Shown here: positions 34,622 through 43,715 of the stretch, one piece after another
Layout: each line of letters begins with the position of its first letter
Numbering within the stretch: position 1 is the first letter of the stretch
DNA from: DMER64 sp964554535
GTDB taxonomy: Bacteria; Bacteroidota; Bacteroidia; Bacteroidales; UBA932
NCBI GenBank assembly: GCA_964554535.1
Contig: CAZKPB010000002.1
Coordinates: 1 to 64,000 of the forward strand
Reading direction: 5' to 3'
Length of the DNA: 64,000 nucleotides
Translations under genes and position numbers: made by a program
The notes under the pieces: model-generated
The model's database searches: none
The model's input: the letters and a program-made list of their open reading frames with translations, nothing else
Told to the model about the DNA's origin: nothing

Positions 34622-36592
34622 TTACCACCAGAGCGGTTTGTCGTCCGGAACGGTGAAGATACGTTCTTCCTTACCGCCCGACAGGCAATGCAGCCTGAAG
34701 AGGGCATTGGAGGGAAGGTTGTCAAAGTTCAGAAAGTGGGCGCGGGCCGTCTGCCGTTCCAAAGGAATCCATTCTCCGTTCCAGTACTGCAATTCGTATA
34801 GGAAGCCGGGGACAATCTCGTTGTCATCGTTGCGGGTGGCCAGTTCCACGCGGGCCAATTGAACGGGGCGGCCAAAGTCCAGGCGGATACACAGGGGCCC
34901 GGGGTTTGGCTCATGGAAGGAGGAAAGAATATCCCCATCCACACATTCTGTTCCTTTGCCGTCCAGAACGGCAGGATGCAGCCGGTTGCCCTGCGTGTCG
35001 TAGAAAACAGCCTCGGCAATCTCCAGTAAGTTGGTGTCGGCTTCCATCCTGACGTATCGGCAGCTCTCGCCCGGAGCTAGTGCAAACGGCTGGTACAGAG
35101 AGTCCAGCATTTTTTCCACGGTAAGCAGGTGGCGGGTGCGGGAGCAGTCGGCGGTCTGAGAAGCCTGAAGGCGCAGGCCGGCCGTATATCCCCGGTGATT
35201 GTAAAAGTCCTGGCTTTCCGGATATTTGCGGGTAATGGTCAGGTGATGAAGCTCCGAAAAATCGGGCATCAAGGGATGCTGTATGCCCAGGGTATCCAAT
35301 ATGAAGGGCGGGGCTACCGCAATGTTGTCTTCTCCATTGAATTGGACGGGCAGGAATACAATGCCTTCCCCTCCGTCCACAAAGGGAGTCTGCAGGTTCA
35401 TAATCTCCGGGGCCACTCCTACGCCCATATCGGGGAATTCCACTTTTTTGCCCTTGCGTTGGGCGCAGGCAACCGGAACCCAGAGGGCGTTGTTGAAGGT
35501 GCTCAGGTATACCAATTGCTGTGGCAGAGGTTGCGTCAAAGTCACTTTGGCTGTAAACAGGGGCATCCGGTACAGCCGGGTAACGTCTGTGAGCCAGATA
35601 AACTGGGAGTGTACCGGTTCTTTGTCCTTAAGGCGATAGGCTGCGTTCATGCGGGGAACGGAATAGGTATTCCGGTAAACTTTTGAGGCTTTAAAATACC
35701 AGCCCTGCTCATGGTCTTTATGGGACAAGGGCGAGTAGTCGGTCATATAGTAGGTCAGCGTCTTGTGTGAGCCGTCCGGCATGAGTACCACAGGCCAGGC
35801 GTGTGCAGCACTGCGGTTGGCCCAAGCCATATTGATGTCGGAACTGCAGGGAATACCGCGCGAGCGGGCATAATAAACGCCCAGATTACCCATTGCGATG
35901 CAGTCTCCGTAGGGAAGCAACTTCAACTGCTTGAACCCAAAGGAATACGGAAATGTAGATCCCACCTCGCTGTCATATATAAAACCGGCATTGGCTAACA
36001 GCCTACGGGCCAGTAACATGGGATTTTCTATCTGCTGCAGGGAGTCGTCCAGGGCGTCCGCTCCGGCCGAAGCGTCTGTACGCCAGTCCTCCAGGGGGGC
36101 TTTACTGGCCACTTTATAGGGCAACATATGCTCACAGAACAGGTCAAACGGATACTGCGTATGCCAACCGGTGCGTTCCCAGGTTTCAAAAGCGCTGTCT
36201 ATCTGTTGAATAAGGTAACGAGCACTGATGAATTCCAAGTCATTTACCAGAAAGCCTTCTATGGTTTGGGCGGTTACGTATTGATGCATCTTTGGGATGG
36301 CGGCATCCGACATATTTTCTGCAGTGTATATGGAATCCAGCGTGCGGAGTATTTGCTCGCACTGTGCCGGATCTGCATAGACAGCCGATTGTTTACCCTC
36401 CATATTGGCAATCAGATAACGGGCGGCTTTCACTTTCAAGGACTCTCCGGTCTCTTGGTAGTGCGCCACTACTTGTTCCAGCTGGCTGCGGTTGTTACCG
36501 GCCATTTTGAGTGCCTGTTTGTAGTAATTCGGAGTGCAGGCACATAAGGCAACTCCCAGCAGGCCAATAACCAATTTATGCATTGTCGTCAT
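34622..36592 (-). CDS. Transglutaminase-domain lipoprotein
   Basis: 656 residues. A lipoprotein signal ends at ALCACTP (Cys about 19). After a helical N-terminal region, a transglutaminase-like core appears at about 215-290, with catalytic Cys in YGDCIAMGNLGVYYARSRGI, His in RSAAHAWPVVL and Asp downstream. The C-terminal 200 residues are beta-rich and probably discoidin-like (ICIRLDFGRPVQLARVELAT-type strands). Proteins with this architecture are common in Bacteroidales; they may act as peptidases or binding proteins on the outer membrane, but no substrate is known. It is sandwiched between the O-antigen ligase-like gene (6 bases) and aroA (4 bases). Confidence 0.82.
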   Translation of the reverse strand: MTTMHKLVIGLLGVALCACTPNYYKQALKMAGNNRSQLEQVVAHYQETGESLKVKAARYLIANMEGKQSAVYADPAQCEQILRTLDSIYTAENMSDAAIPKMHQYVTAQTIEGFLVNDLEFISARYLIQQIDSAFETWERTGWHTQYPFDLFCEHMLPYKVASKAPLEDWRTDASAGADALDDSLQQIENPMLLARRLLANAGFIYDSEVGSTFPYSFGFKQLKLLPYGDCIAMGNLGVYYARSRGIPCSSDINMAWANRSAAHAWPVVLMPDGSHKTLTYYMTDYSPLSHKDHEQGWYFKASKVYRNTYSVPRMNAAYRLKDKEPVHSQFIWLTDVTRLYRMPLFTAKVTLTQPLPQQLVYLSTFNNALWVPVACAQRKGKKVEFPDMGVGVAPEIMNLQTPFVDGGEGIVFLPVQFNGEDNIAVAPPFILDTLGIQHPLMPDFSELHHLTITRKYPESQDFYNHRGYTAGLRLQASQTADCSRTRHLLTVEKMLDSLYQPFALAPGESCRYVRMEADTNLLEIAEAVFYDTQGNRLHPAVLDGKGTECVDGDILSSFHEPNPGPLCIRLDFGRPVQLARVELATRNDDNEIVPGFLYELQYWNGEWIPLERQTARAHFLNFDNLPSNALFRLHCLSGGKEERIFTVPDDKPLWW

Positions 36593-36598
36593 TAGTAA

Positions 36599-38920
36599 TT
36601 AAAATACTATGGAAGGGTAAAGGTAAGTATTTACATTCATGGGATACTGCACGTCGGGCAGGTATTCATAAAACAGTACGCCGTTGAGATTTTCCACTTG
36701 AGCCATACGCTGCCGGTAAATCAACAACGCGCGTTTTCGGTATTGTTCCTGCAGGGTGCTGTTATTTTTCTGACGGTAGACCCGGTACAACCTCAGGGAA
36801 GCCAAATAGTCCGTGTTGTCCAGCAGAAATGATTTTTTAAAGCAGGATTCGGCCTTGGCAAGCTGGCCCTGCCTATAGTAGAGGTCCCCCAGGGTCAGCC
36901 AGGCGCGGTTGAGGTTGGGAACCGTTTTCACCGCCTCTTCCAGCAACAGTTGGGCTCTTTCGTTGTCTTTACCGGTGGTATACAACAATTTGGCTAATTG
37001 TACATGTTCCTTGAGGGTGGCTTGGGGCGTGTCCAGTTTAGTAATGGCCCTCTCTAACGCTCCTGTGGCCAGATCTTTATCCCTGCGGGTCAGGTCTGCA
37101 AAGAAAGGACTTTCCACCGTATAGGGGGCGTATGCCAGCGCCTCGGCATACAGACGGGCGGCATTTTCGCGGTCCTGTTGCAATTCGTCCACCATACCCA
37201 ATGAAAGCAACAGCGTGGTGGCGTCGGGCTTGTACAGCAGTCCTTGTTCCCACACGTCACAGGCATCTTCCGGGCGACCGTTCAGCAGATACAGCCAGCC
37301 CATATTCTGGCTCAGCAGGGGGAACTCGGGCGCTTCATTATAAGCGCGTTCCATTTTTAAAATGAGAGCAGCGGTATGTGCCGAGCTGAAATCCGGAAGG
37401 GTGTGCTCACGTAAGACCGCATCAAAAGAGAGGGTGTCTTCCGGCGCAATTTCCGCCAGAGCGCGGTTAAAGGTGACTACGGGTGATATGTTCTGGTATT
37501 CGGGCAGCAGGCCCAAAAAGTCGGCGGTTCCCTTAGGGTCTCCCTGCTGGGAATAGAATACCGCATTCTGATTCATATGCATAGTGAATTTGCTCCGGAA
37601 GTAATGCCGGTAGGCCACGGTGTAACCGCCCGCAAGCAAGGCCAGGGTGCAAACAGCCAGAATCCCTGCCGGGTATCTTGTGGTTTTTGGGACCGTATTG
37701 CCCTGGAGTATAAAGAGCCAGACACAAAAAAGAATAAAGGCCGAGTCAATGTCAAACAGGGTGGAGAAGGTCCCTTCCCTGAGGGCCATGGCTACCAGTA
37801 AGGAAAGAGTGATGCACTGCACCATTGCATCCCCGGCCTGCTTTTTTCTGAAACCCCGCCACAGCAGGTAACCTATGTTGCCCAGCAATACCAGGTAAAG
37901 AGCGGCTCCAATGAATCCTTTTTCTGTAAGTACCTGCAAATAGATATTGGTGGTTTTGCGTGTAACGGTCAACCGATTGCGGTAACACAGTTTCATATTT
38001 TCATATACAAAGCTGCGGCTTCCTATACCAAATGCAGGGTGTTCCCGGGCAATATCAATACACCGGTTCCATAAACCCAAACGCCCCGTTGTACTTTGTT
38101 GCTGCACTATGGAGGCATTGACACGCACTACGTTCAGAATGGGTTTTCTTACGGGAATAAGCGCAAGTAAAAAGAGGACCGTCAGGAGGTAGTATTTCTT
38201 TTTGTTCCAGGCAAACGGGCATTTGCTGCCCTTCAGGCTCACCACCGCAAGAATCAGAAATACGGCCACCGCCAGAAAGATGCCGCGTGAAAGGGTCAGT
38301 ACCATAGCGTATCCGCACAGGAAAAACACGGAAACAGGGAAGATACGGTATTTTTCTTTGAGGCTGTGGGCACTCAGCAAGGGGAAGGGCAGCAGCCACA
38401 GCAACAGGGTAGCCCAGTCGTTCTGCATGATCTTCCACGGAGCATACAGGAATCGCAGGGGAATCACCTCGTGGGTAGTGAACCCCGCCTCAGAGATATT
38501 GCGGATAAAATCCGCAAAAGATTTGATGCCCGTACAGGCAGCTGCCAAGGCCAGCAGGGTGAACGAGTGATACAAAAGAGGCAGGTACTTTTTGTCCAGT
38601 CCCCAGCGCAACAGAAAATAAAGCAACAGGGCCACTATGTGAAAGATACTCCAGAAGGCGGCAGTGCCTTCGCGTGGCACAAAAAACGGGTTTATCACCT
38701 CATACAGAAAAATCGCCAGTAACACCATATCCGTCAAACAGACGGGGGCCGCCTTGAGGTCTCTGTAATGCCATATGACGGCAAATGCCAGCAGAGGCAA
38801 TAAAATATACAGGGACAGCAGGGGAGTGAGAATGTTTAATTTGCTGCCGAGGCAAAAAAACACCACCAGACCGACTGTAAGAACAGAGAGAATGGTGTTA
38901 ACTGTTTTTCTTGTAGTCAT
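36599..38920 (-). CDS. O-antigen ligase/polymerase-like membrane protein with TPR domain
   Basis: 773 residues. About 12 transmembrane helices cover residues 10-440. The Wzy/WaaL-type core is at about 195-350, including TLSRGIFLAVAVFLILAVVS and the following periplasmic loop with TGRLGLWNRCIDIAREHPAFGIGS. The C-terminal 330 residues are TPR-like helices (e.g. FPLLSQNMGWLYLLNGRPED, WLTLGDLYYRQGQLAKAESC). Membrane ligases with TPR tails attach or polymerise surface sugars, or modify proteins, in Bacteroidota; the acceptor here is unknown. It is the first gene of the long unit that continues through aroQ. Confidence 0.85.
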   Translation of the reverse strand: MTTRKTVNTILSVLTVGLVVFFCLGSKLNILTPLLSLYILLPLLAFAVIWHYRDLKAAPVCLTDMVLLAIFLYEVINPFFVPREGTAAFWSIFHIVALLLYFLLRWGLDKKYLPLLYHSFTLLALAAACTGIKSFADFIRNISEAGFTTHEVIPLRFLYAPWKIMQNDWATLLLWLLPFPLLSAHSLKEKYRIFPVSVFFLCGYAMVLTLSRGIFLAVAVFLILAVVSLKGSKCPFAWNKKKYYLLTVLFLLALIPVRKPILNVVRVNASIVQQQSTTGRLGLWNRCIDIAREHPAFGIGSRSFVYENMKLCYRNRLTVTRKTTNIYLQVLTEKGFIGAALYLVLLGNIGYLLWRGFRKKQAGDAMVQCITLSLLVAMALREGTFSTLFDIDSAFILFCVWLFILQGNTVPKTTRYPAGILAVCTLALLAGGYTVAYRHYFRSKFTMHMNQNAVFYSQQGDPKGTADFLGLLPEYQNISPVVTFNRALAEIAPEDTLSFDAVLREHTLPDFSSAHTAALILKMERAYNEAPEFPLLSQNMGWLYLLNGRPEDACDVWEQGLLYKPDATTLLLSLGMVDELQQDRENAARLYAEALAYAPYTVESPFFADLTRRDKDLATGALERAITKLDTPQATLKEHVQLAKLLYTTGKDNERAQLLLEEAVKTVPNLNRAWLTLGDLYYRQGQLAKAESCFKKSFLLDNTDYLASLRLYRVYRQKNNSTLQEQYRKRALLIYRQRMAQVENLNGVLFYEYLPDVQYPMNVNTYLYPSIVF

Positions 38921-38924
38921 TCCA

Positions 38925-38955
38925 CAAATTTAGAAAAAACCTGTGGCAATTCAAT
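38925..38955 (-). promoter_or_regulatory. Promoter of the ligase-transglutaminase-aro unit
   Basis: On the minus strand ATTG (38952-38955), a 19-base spacer and the perfect -7 box TAAATTTG (38925-38932). The box ends only 4 bases before the ATG at 38920, so the first mRNA would be nearly leaderless. Confidence 0.5.
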
Positions 38956-38958
38956 GAA

Positions 38959-39894
38959 TTAGAACCGAACAACCCGTATTCCAATGCAGTTGCTTTGGGA
39001 CAGTGCGTAGGAAAGCAGTGTTTGCGAGTCAACGGTCACTTGTTTTGCGGCCGAACTGGCATGAATAAAGCCTACCTCCCGTTGCCCGTTGGAACAGCCG
39101 CGGGCGTCGGGGCAGCAGTCGTGTTCACAATGGTAAGTGACGCGCGCCAGGGCCACGTGAGAGATATCCAGTCCTTCCACTTTGGTGACAAAGCAGATTA
39201 TATCTCCGTCCTGAATCTTGTCAAGGCAGGCCTTCAACTGTGCTTTGGGAATGTAAAAATAGCTTTGTTGCGTGAGTTGCTTTTCCGTGGCGGCAATCCC
39301 GGAAATTTCTTCCGGATGTTTGACCAATGCGGAATAGGCGGCCGCGTGGGTCGTCATATAGGAAAATTTCTGGTCCAGCGGAACTGGGGAAAGCTCCCGG
39401 GTAATTTCTTGCAGCAATGGGGCCCCGTCTGCTTTTTTAAGACGTTCTGCCTGCTGAATCCATTCGCTGGTGTAATGAATGCGACTGGCATAACCGTTGG
39501 TGGTACCGTTGCGGTAGCGCAGTTGGCGCAGGTTGTGGCAGTAGGAGTCAAAGGTGTGGTCTTTCTGCAGTGAAGTCTGTGCAAGGCACAGACAGGCTTC
39601 TACAAACAGGATGCAGTCGGTCCGGGCAAGTGCCACCGTCAGGATTTCCGGTTCTTGTTCCAGGGTGCCGCCCACGTACGGGACGCCCGTCATTGCCTGA
39701 GCGGCGTTCATTACTCGCGCGGCAAACAAAGTGTCTGCGGGCAGGGCGTCCAATTGTTGCATCACACGTTGGTACACTATTACATCTTCCTGGCCCCGGC
39801 GGACTTCCTGGGCTTGCAGGGACAGTGGAAGTAGCAGAAGAAAAAACAGACCCTGTTTTGCAAAACAAAGCAGGGTCTTGCAGGTTACGTTCAT
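38959..39894 (-). CDS. DUF1460 amidase-like protein (secreted)
   Basis: 311 residues with a signal peptide (ending SLQAQ, about 29). It belongs to DUF1460, an NlpC/P60-like cysteine peptidase or N-acetylmuramoyl-L-alanine amidase-like fold. The probable catalytic Cys is in LARTDCILFVEACLCLA (about 93) and the His in GLDISHVALAR (about 245). A Cys-rich segment (CEHDCCPDARGC) is a peculiarity and may form disulfides. It probably cleaves peptidoglycan-related peptides in the periplasm (family inference). It begins 2 bases after the DUF1015 gene. Confidence 0.82.
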   Translation of the reverse strand: MNVTCKTLLCFAKQGLFFLLLLPLSLQAQEVRRGQEDVIVYQRVMQQLDALPADTLFAARVMNAAQAMTGVPYVGGTLEQEPEILTVALARTDCILFVEACLCLAQTSLQKDHTFDSYCHNLRQLRYRNGTTNGYASRIHYTSEWIQQAERLKKADGAPLLQEITRELSPVPLDQKFSYMTTHAAAYSALVKHPEEISGIAATEKQLTQQSYFYIPKAQLKACLDKIQDGDIICFVTKVEGLDISHVALARVTYHCEHDCCPDARGCSNGQREVGFIHASSAAKQVTVDSQTLLSYALSQSNCIGIRVVRF

Positions 39895-39896
39895 AA

Positions 39897-41150
39897 TCAG
39901 AAGGTATGGATGGTGATGCCGCTGCGCAGTTTGGGTTCAAACCAGGTGGTTTTGGGCGGCATGATATTACCGGTATCGGCAATGTGAATCAACTGTTGCA
40001 TGGTGACGGGGTATAGGGCAAAGGCGGCCGCCATTTTTCCAGTGTCCACGCGGCGCTTGAGTTCTCCCAATCCGCGGATGCCACCCACAAAATCTATACG
40101 TTTTGAGGTGCGCAGGTCTTTGATATCAAGCAATTTGTCAAATACCAGGCGGGAAAGTACCGTTACATCCAATACGCCAATGGGGTCGTCGTTGTCATAG
40201 GTGCCCGGTTTGGCGGTTAGGCTGTACCAGCAGTCATCCAGATACATGGCAAAGTTGTGCAGGCCCTGCGGAATGTAGCTCCCGGCGCAGGTGCCGTTGC
40301 CTGTGCATTGGCATTCCACTACAAAGTCTTCTTTGAGGGCGTTGAGGAATCGGGCCGAACTCATTCCGTTCAAATCTTTGACCACGCGGTTGTAGTCAAT
40401 GATTTTGAGTTGGCTTTCAGGGAATACGACGGCCATAAAGTAGTTGTATTCTTCCGTGCCGTTGTGGTGCGGGTTGGCGGCTTTACGCTCGGCACCCACC
40501 AGTGCGGCGGCTGCGGTGCGGTGATGCCCGTCGGCTACGTAAAAGTCGGGTACGGTGGCAAAGATTTCCGTGATGCGGCGGTTGACGGCGTCATCGGTAA
40601 CGGGCCAGAATTTATGGGCAAAGCCGTCTTCGGCCACAAAATCGTATTCGGCGGGTAGGGACGCGATTTGTGCCACAATACGGTTAATCTCTTCCACGTC
40701 CTGGTAGGCAAAGAATACGGGTTCAATGTTGGCGCTCTGTATGCGTACGTGCACCATACGGTCTTCTTCCTTATCCTTGCGGGTGAGTTCGTGCTTCTTG
40801 ATATGGCCGTCCAGATAGTCTTCCACGTTGGCGCAGACGACCAGTCCGTACTGGGTCCGTCCGTCCATGGTCTGGGCGTAGACGTAGTACATTTCTTTGG
40901 AATCGCGTACCAGCCAGCCGTTGGCTTGCCATTTTTTGAAGTTTTCCACCGCTTTGTCGTATGCGGGGGCCGAGTGCTCGTCTATAACTGGATCAAAGTC
41001 AATTTCCGGTTTGGTAATGTGGAGCAGGGACTTTTCGCTGGCTTCTGCCCTGGCCTCGGCACTGTTGAGTACGTCGTAGGGTCGGGCGGCAACCTCCGTC
41101 ACGTATTGTTTGGGAGGTCTGAGGGCTGCAAAAGGCTTTACTTTTACCAT
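39897..41150 (-). CDS. DUF1015-family protein in the serine biosynthesis unit
   Basis: 417 residues. DUF1015 signatures: FAALRPPKQYVTEVAARPYD near the start and YVADGHHRTAAA (about 218-229), plus KRIDFVGGIRG (about 352-362). The function is not established. The gene lies 6 bases downstream of serA, after serC, an order I recall as common in Bacteroidales. That context suggests a role around phosphoserine or serine. The DGHHR motif resembles the catalytic DGHTR motif of ParB-like serine kinases (SerK/SbnI). This is a resemblance, not proof. No serB-type phosphatase is in the window. Confidence 0.82.
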   Translation of the reverse strand: MVKVKPFAALRPPKQYVTEVAARPYDVLNSAEARAEASEKSLLHITKPEIDFDPVIDEHSAPAYDKAVENFKKWQANGWLVRDSKEMYYVYAQTMDGRTQYGLVVCANVEDYLDGHIKKHELTRKDKEEDRMVHVRIQSANIEPVFFAYQDVEEINRIVAQIASLPAEYDFVAEDGFAHKFWPVTDDAVNRRITEIFATVPDFYVADGHHRTAAAALVGAERKAANPHHNGTEEYNYFMAVVFPESQLKIIDYNRVVKDLNGMSSARFLNALKEDFVVECQCTGNGTCAGSYIPQGLHNFAMYLDDCWYSLTAKPGTYDNDDPIGVLDVTVLSRLVFDKLLDIKDLRTSKRIDFVGGIRGLGELKRRVDTGKMAAAFALYPVTMQQLIHIADTGNIMPPKTTWFEPKLRSGITIHTF

Positions 41151-41156
41151 AAATAA

Positions 41157-42077
41157 TTACTTGTTTAATTGGAATTTGCGGTCACCTTGCTGCAGGAATC
41201 CCACAATCTGGCGGGCGGCGGCAAGGCCGGCGTTGATGTTGGCCTCGGCTGTCTCGGCACCCATCTTCTTGGGGGTGGCAAATACGCGGGTGCCAAACTG
41301 GGCCTTGAGAGCTTCCATATTGGCAGGGGCTACGTCGGCCACGTACTTGAGGTCGGGACGCTGGGCCAGTACCTGTTCCAATTCGGCCTCGTTGATGACT
41401 TCCTTGCGGGCGGTGTTGACCAGACAGGCACCTTTGGGCATGAGGTTGAGCAGGTCCGCGCCAATGGAGCCCTTGGTCTGTTCCGTGGCCGGAATATGTA
41501 GTGACACGTAGTTGCAAGTGCGGTACAGTTCTTCCACGTCGGCGGCAACCTTGACTCCGTCGGCTTCCATGGCGGCGGCCGGAACAAACGGGTCGTAGGC
41601 GTGGATTTCCATTCCAAAACCTTTGGCCAGGGCGGCTACCAGACGTCCCACGTTACCGTAGGCCTGGATTCCCAGTTTTTTACCCTTGAGTTCGCTTCCG
41701 GTACCGGGCTGGAAGTTGTTGCGGGCCATATAGACCATCATACCAAGCGCCAGTTCGGCCACGGCGTTGGAGTTCTGCCCGGGGGTGTTCATCGCCACAA
41801 TGTTATGGGCGGTGCAGGCGCTCAGGTCCAGGTTGTCGTATCCGGCTCCGGCGCGTACTACAATCTTGAGGTTGGGGGCGGCTTCCACTACCTGAGCGGT
41901 GACCTTGTCCGAGCGGACAATCAGGGCATCGGCCGTCTTTACGGCTTCATACAACTGGTCTGCGGAAGTATATTTTTCCAATAGGGTGAGAGTCATTCCG
42001 GCACCTTCCACAATAGTGCGGATGCCGTCTACCGCTGCTTTGGCAAACGGTTTTTCAGTGGCAACTAATACGTTCAT
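41157..42077 (-). CDS. serA: D-3-phosphoglycerate dehydrogenase (short form)
   Basis: 306 residues from the ATG at 42077 (MNVLVATEKPFAK); the longer frame up to 42122 overlaps serC and is not conserved. D-2-hydroxyacid dehydrogenase features: NAD-binding GIQAYGNVGRLVAALAK (about 143-159), VNTARKEVINEAEL with catalytic Arg region (about 226-239) and the glutamate in the DVAPANME region. It lacks the C-terminal regulatory ACT domain of long SerA forms, as is common in Bacteroidota. It oxidises 3-phosphoglycerate in the first step of serine synthesis. It is 7 bases downstream of serC. Confidence 0.93.
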   Translation of the reverse strand: MNVLVATEKPFAKAAVDGIRTIVEGAGMTLTLLEKYTSADQLYEAVKTADALIVRSDKVTAQVVEAAPNLKIVVRAGAGYDNLDLSACTAHNIVAMNTPGQNSNAVAELALGMMVYMARNNFQPGTGSELKGKKLGIQAYGNVGRLVAALAKGFGMEIHAYDPFVPAAAMEADGVKVAADVEELYRTCNYVSLHIPATEQTKGSIGADLLNLMPKGACLVNTARKEVINEAELEQVLAQRPDLKYVADVAPANMEALKAQFGTRVFATPKKMGAETAEANINAGLAAARQIVGFLQQGDRKFQLNK

Positions 42078-42084
42078 AGGTGAA

Positions 42085-43158
42085 TTATTTATGAAGTTTT
42101 TCAAATTCCTGCATGCAATCAATAAGGGCCTTTACACTTTCCACTGGGCAGGCGTTGTACAGCGAGGCGCGGAAACCGCCTACGGAACGGTGTCCCTTGA
42201 TGCCCACCATACCGCGGGCCTTGGCAAATTCCATAAATTCGCCTTCCAGGGCGGCATATTCCGGAGCCATTACAAAGCAATGGTTCATGATGGAACGGTC
42301 TTCCTTGGCGGCAGTTCCCACAAACAAGGGATTGCGGTCAATCTCATCGTAAAGCATTTTGGATTTTTCCACGTTGATTTTATGAATGGCTTCCACGCCG
42401 CCAATGGATTTGAGCCATTTGAGGGTTTCCTTCATAATGTAGATGGAGAATACGGGAGGCGTGTTGAACATGGATTCACCTTCAATATGGGTCTGGTAGT
42501 TGAGCATGGTGGGGATGTAGCGGGTCACTTTGCCCAGGATGTCTTTGCGGATGATGACAAAAGCCACGCCGGCAGGGCCTACGTTCTTTTGAGCGCCTCC
42601 ATAAATCATGGCGTATTTGGTCACGTCCACGGGGCGGCTCATGATGTCAGAACTCATATCGGCCACCAGGTTAACGGGGCAGTCCATATCTTCTTTGATT
42701 TCGGTGCCGTAAATGGTGTTGTTGGTGGTAATGTGGAAGTAGTCGGCGTCGGTGGGAATCTCATATCCCTTGGGAATGTAGTTGTAGGTTTTTTCTGCCG
42801 ATGAGGCTACGCATACGGCGTTGCCAAGACCTTTGGCTTCCTTGAGGGCTTTTTTGGCCCAGACGCCGGTTTCCAGGTAGGCCGCTTTGTGTTCCAGCAG
42901 GTTCATGGCAACCATACAGAATTGCAGGCTGGCGCCGCCGCCCAGGAACAGGATATCATATTCTTCGGGAATATGCAGCAGTTCACGCCAGAGGGCGCGG
43001 CATTCTGTCATGACCGCTTCCCAATCCTTGGAGCGGTGAGAGATTTCTATTACTGACATTCCGGTACCGTTAAAGTCTTGCAGGGCTTGTATTCCGGCCT
43101 GGAGGGCTTCTTTGGGAAGCACACAGGGACCGGCGTTGAAGTTGTGGGCAGTTTTCAT
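42085..43158 (-). CDS. serC: Phosphoserine aminotransferase
   Basis: 357 residues, normal SerC length. NFNAGPCVLPKEALQ at the N-terminus, FLGGGASLQFCMVAMNLL (about 71-88, phosphate-binding), the Schiff-base lysine in YGGAQKNVGPAGV (about 194) and the C-terminal VGGFRASLYNACP are diagnostic. It transfers the amino group from glutamate to 3-phosphohydroxypyruvate using PLP. It starts the serC-serA-DUF1015-DUF1460 unit. A -7 box lies 40 bases upstream. Confidence 0.96.
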   Translation of the reverse strand: MKTAHNFNAGPCVLPKEALQAGIQALQDFNGTGMSVIEISHRSKDWEAVMTECRALWRELLHIPEEYDILFLGGGASLQFCMVAMNLLEHKAAYLETGVWAKKALKEAKGLGNAVCVASSAEKTYNYIPKGYEIPTDADYFHITTNNTIYGTEIKEDMDCPVNLVADMSSDIMSRPVDVTKYAMIYGGAQKNVGPAGVAFVIIRKDILGKVTRYIPTMLNYQTHIEGESMFNTPPVFSIYIMKETLKWLKSIGGVEAIHKINVEKSKMLYDEIDRNPLFVGTAAKEDRSIMNHCFVMAPEYAALEGEFMEFAKARGMVGIKGHRSVGGFRASLYNACPVESVKALIDCMQEFEKLHK

Positions 43159-43198
43159 AAATGTATTTTATTTTTGGTTATAATTTATAATTATTTTG

Positions 43199-43226
43199 CA
43201 AAGATATGGCAAAGTTTTTAATCAAA
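43199..43226 (-). promoter_or_regulatory. serC promoter
   Basis: Minus-strand TTTG (43223-43226), a 16-base spacer and perfect -7 box TATCTTTG (43199-43206), 40 bases before the serC ATG. The spacer is shorter than the usual 19-21. Confidence 0.45.
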
Positions 43227-43700
43227 GTTGCCTTTTTTGGTAATAATTTGAATGTTTTTCCGAGTGGTTACTTTTTCACAGTAATGGCATTTGAGCACAA
43301 CGCCTTCCGGAGTATTGTGGGTGGAGAAGCGGGTTTCAATGGGTTCGTGGTTTGTCACGCACCGCGGGTTCACGCAGCGGGCTATGCCAAAGACCTCGGC
43401 CGGAGTGGTGAGCGGGCGTTTTTCTACCACCTCGTACTCTTTGATGATATTAATTTTGGCGTCCGGGGCAATGAGGGCTATGCGGTTAACGTCGTCATCT
43501 TCAAAATATTTGTCGGCAATCTTAACGATGGCTTTGCGCCCCAGGTGTTTGCTCTCCAGATTGGTGCCAAAGGTCATCTGATAGTGCCCCTGGCTGAGCC
43601 CCAGAATTTCTATGACGCGGAAAAGTTCCTGGGAAGGGATGCGGTCAATGACGGTACCGTTGCGTATAGCGCTGACTTTCAGTTGTTTTTCTTTTTCCAT
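43218..43700 (-). CDS. pyrI: Aspartate carbamoyltransferase regulatory subunit
   Basis: 160 residues. The N-terminal allosteric domain (about 5-98: VSAIRNGTVIDRIPSQEL) binds nucleotide effectors. The C-terminal zinc domain carries the four-cysteine site: CVNPRC (about 109-114) and CHYC (about 138-141). It assembles with PyrB into the regulated ATCase. It starts 15 bases after pyrB, in the yigZ-pyrB-pyrI unit. Confidence 0.96.
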   Translation of the reverse strand: MEKEKQLKVSAIRNGTVIDRIPSQELFRVIEILGLSQGHYQMTFGTNLESKHLGRKAIVKIADKYFEDDDVNRIALIAPDAKINIIKEYEVVEKRPLTTPAEVFGIARCVNPRCVTNHEPIETRFSTHNTPEGVVLKCHYCEKVTTRKNIQIITKKGNFD

Positions 43701-43715
43701 AATATACTGTGCAGA

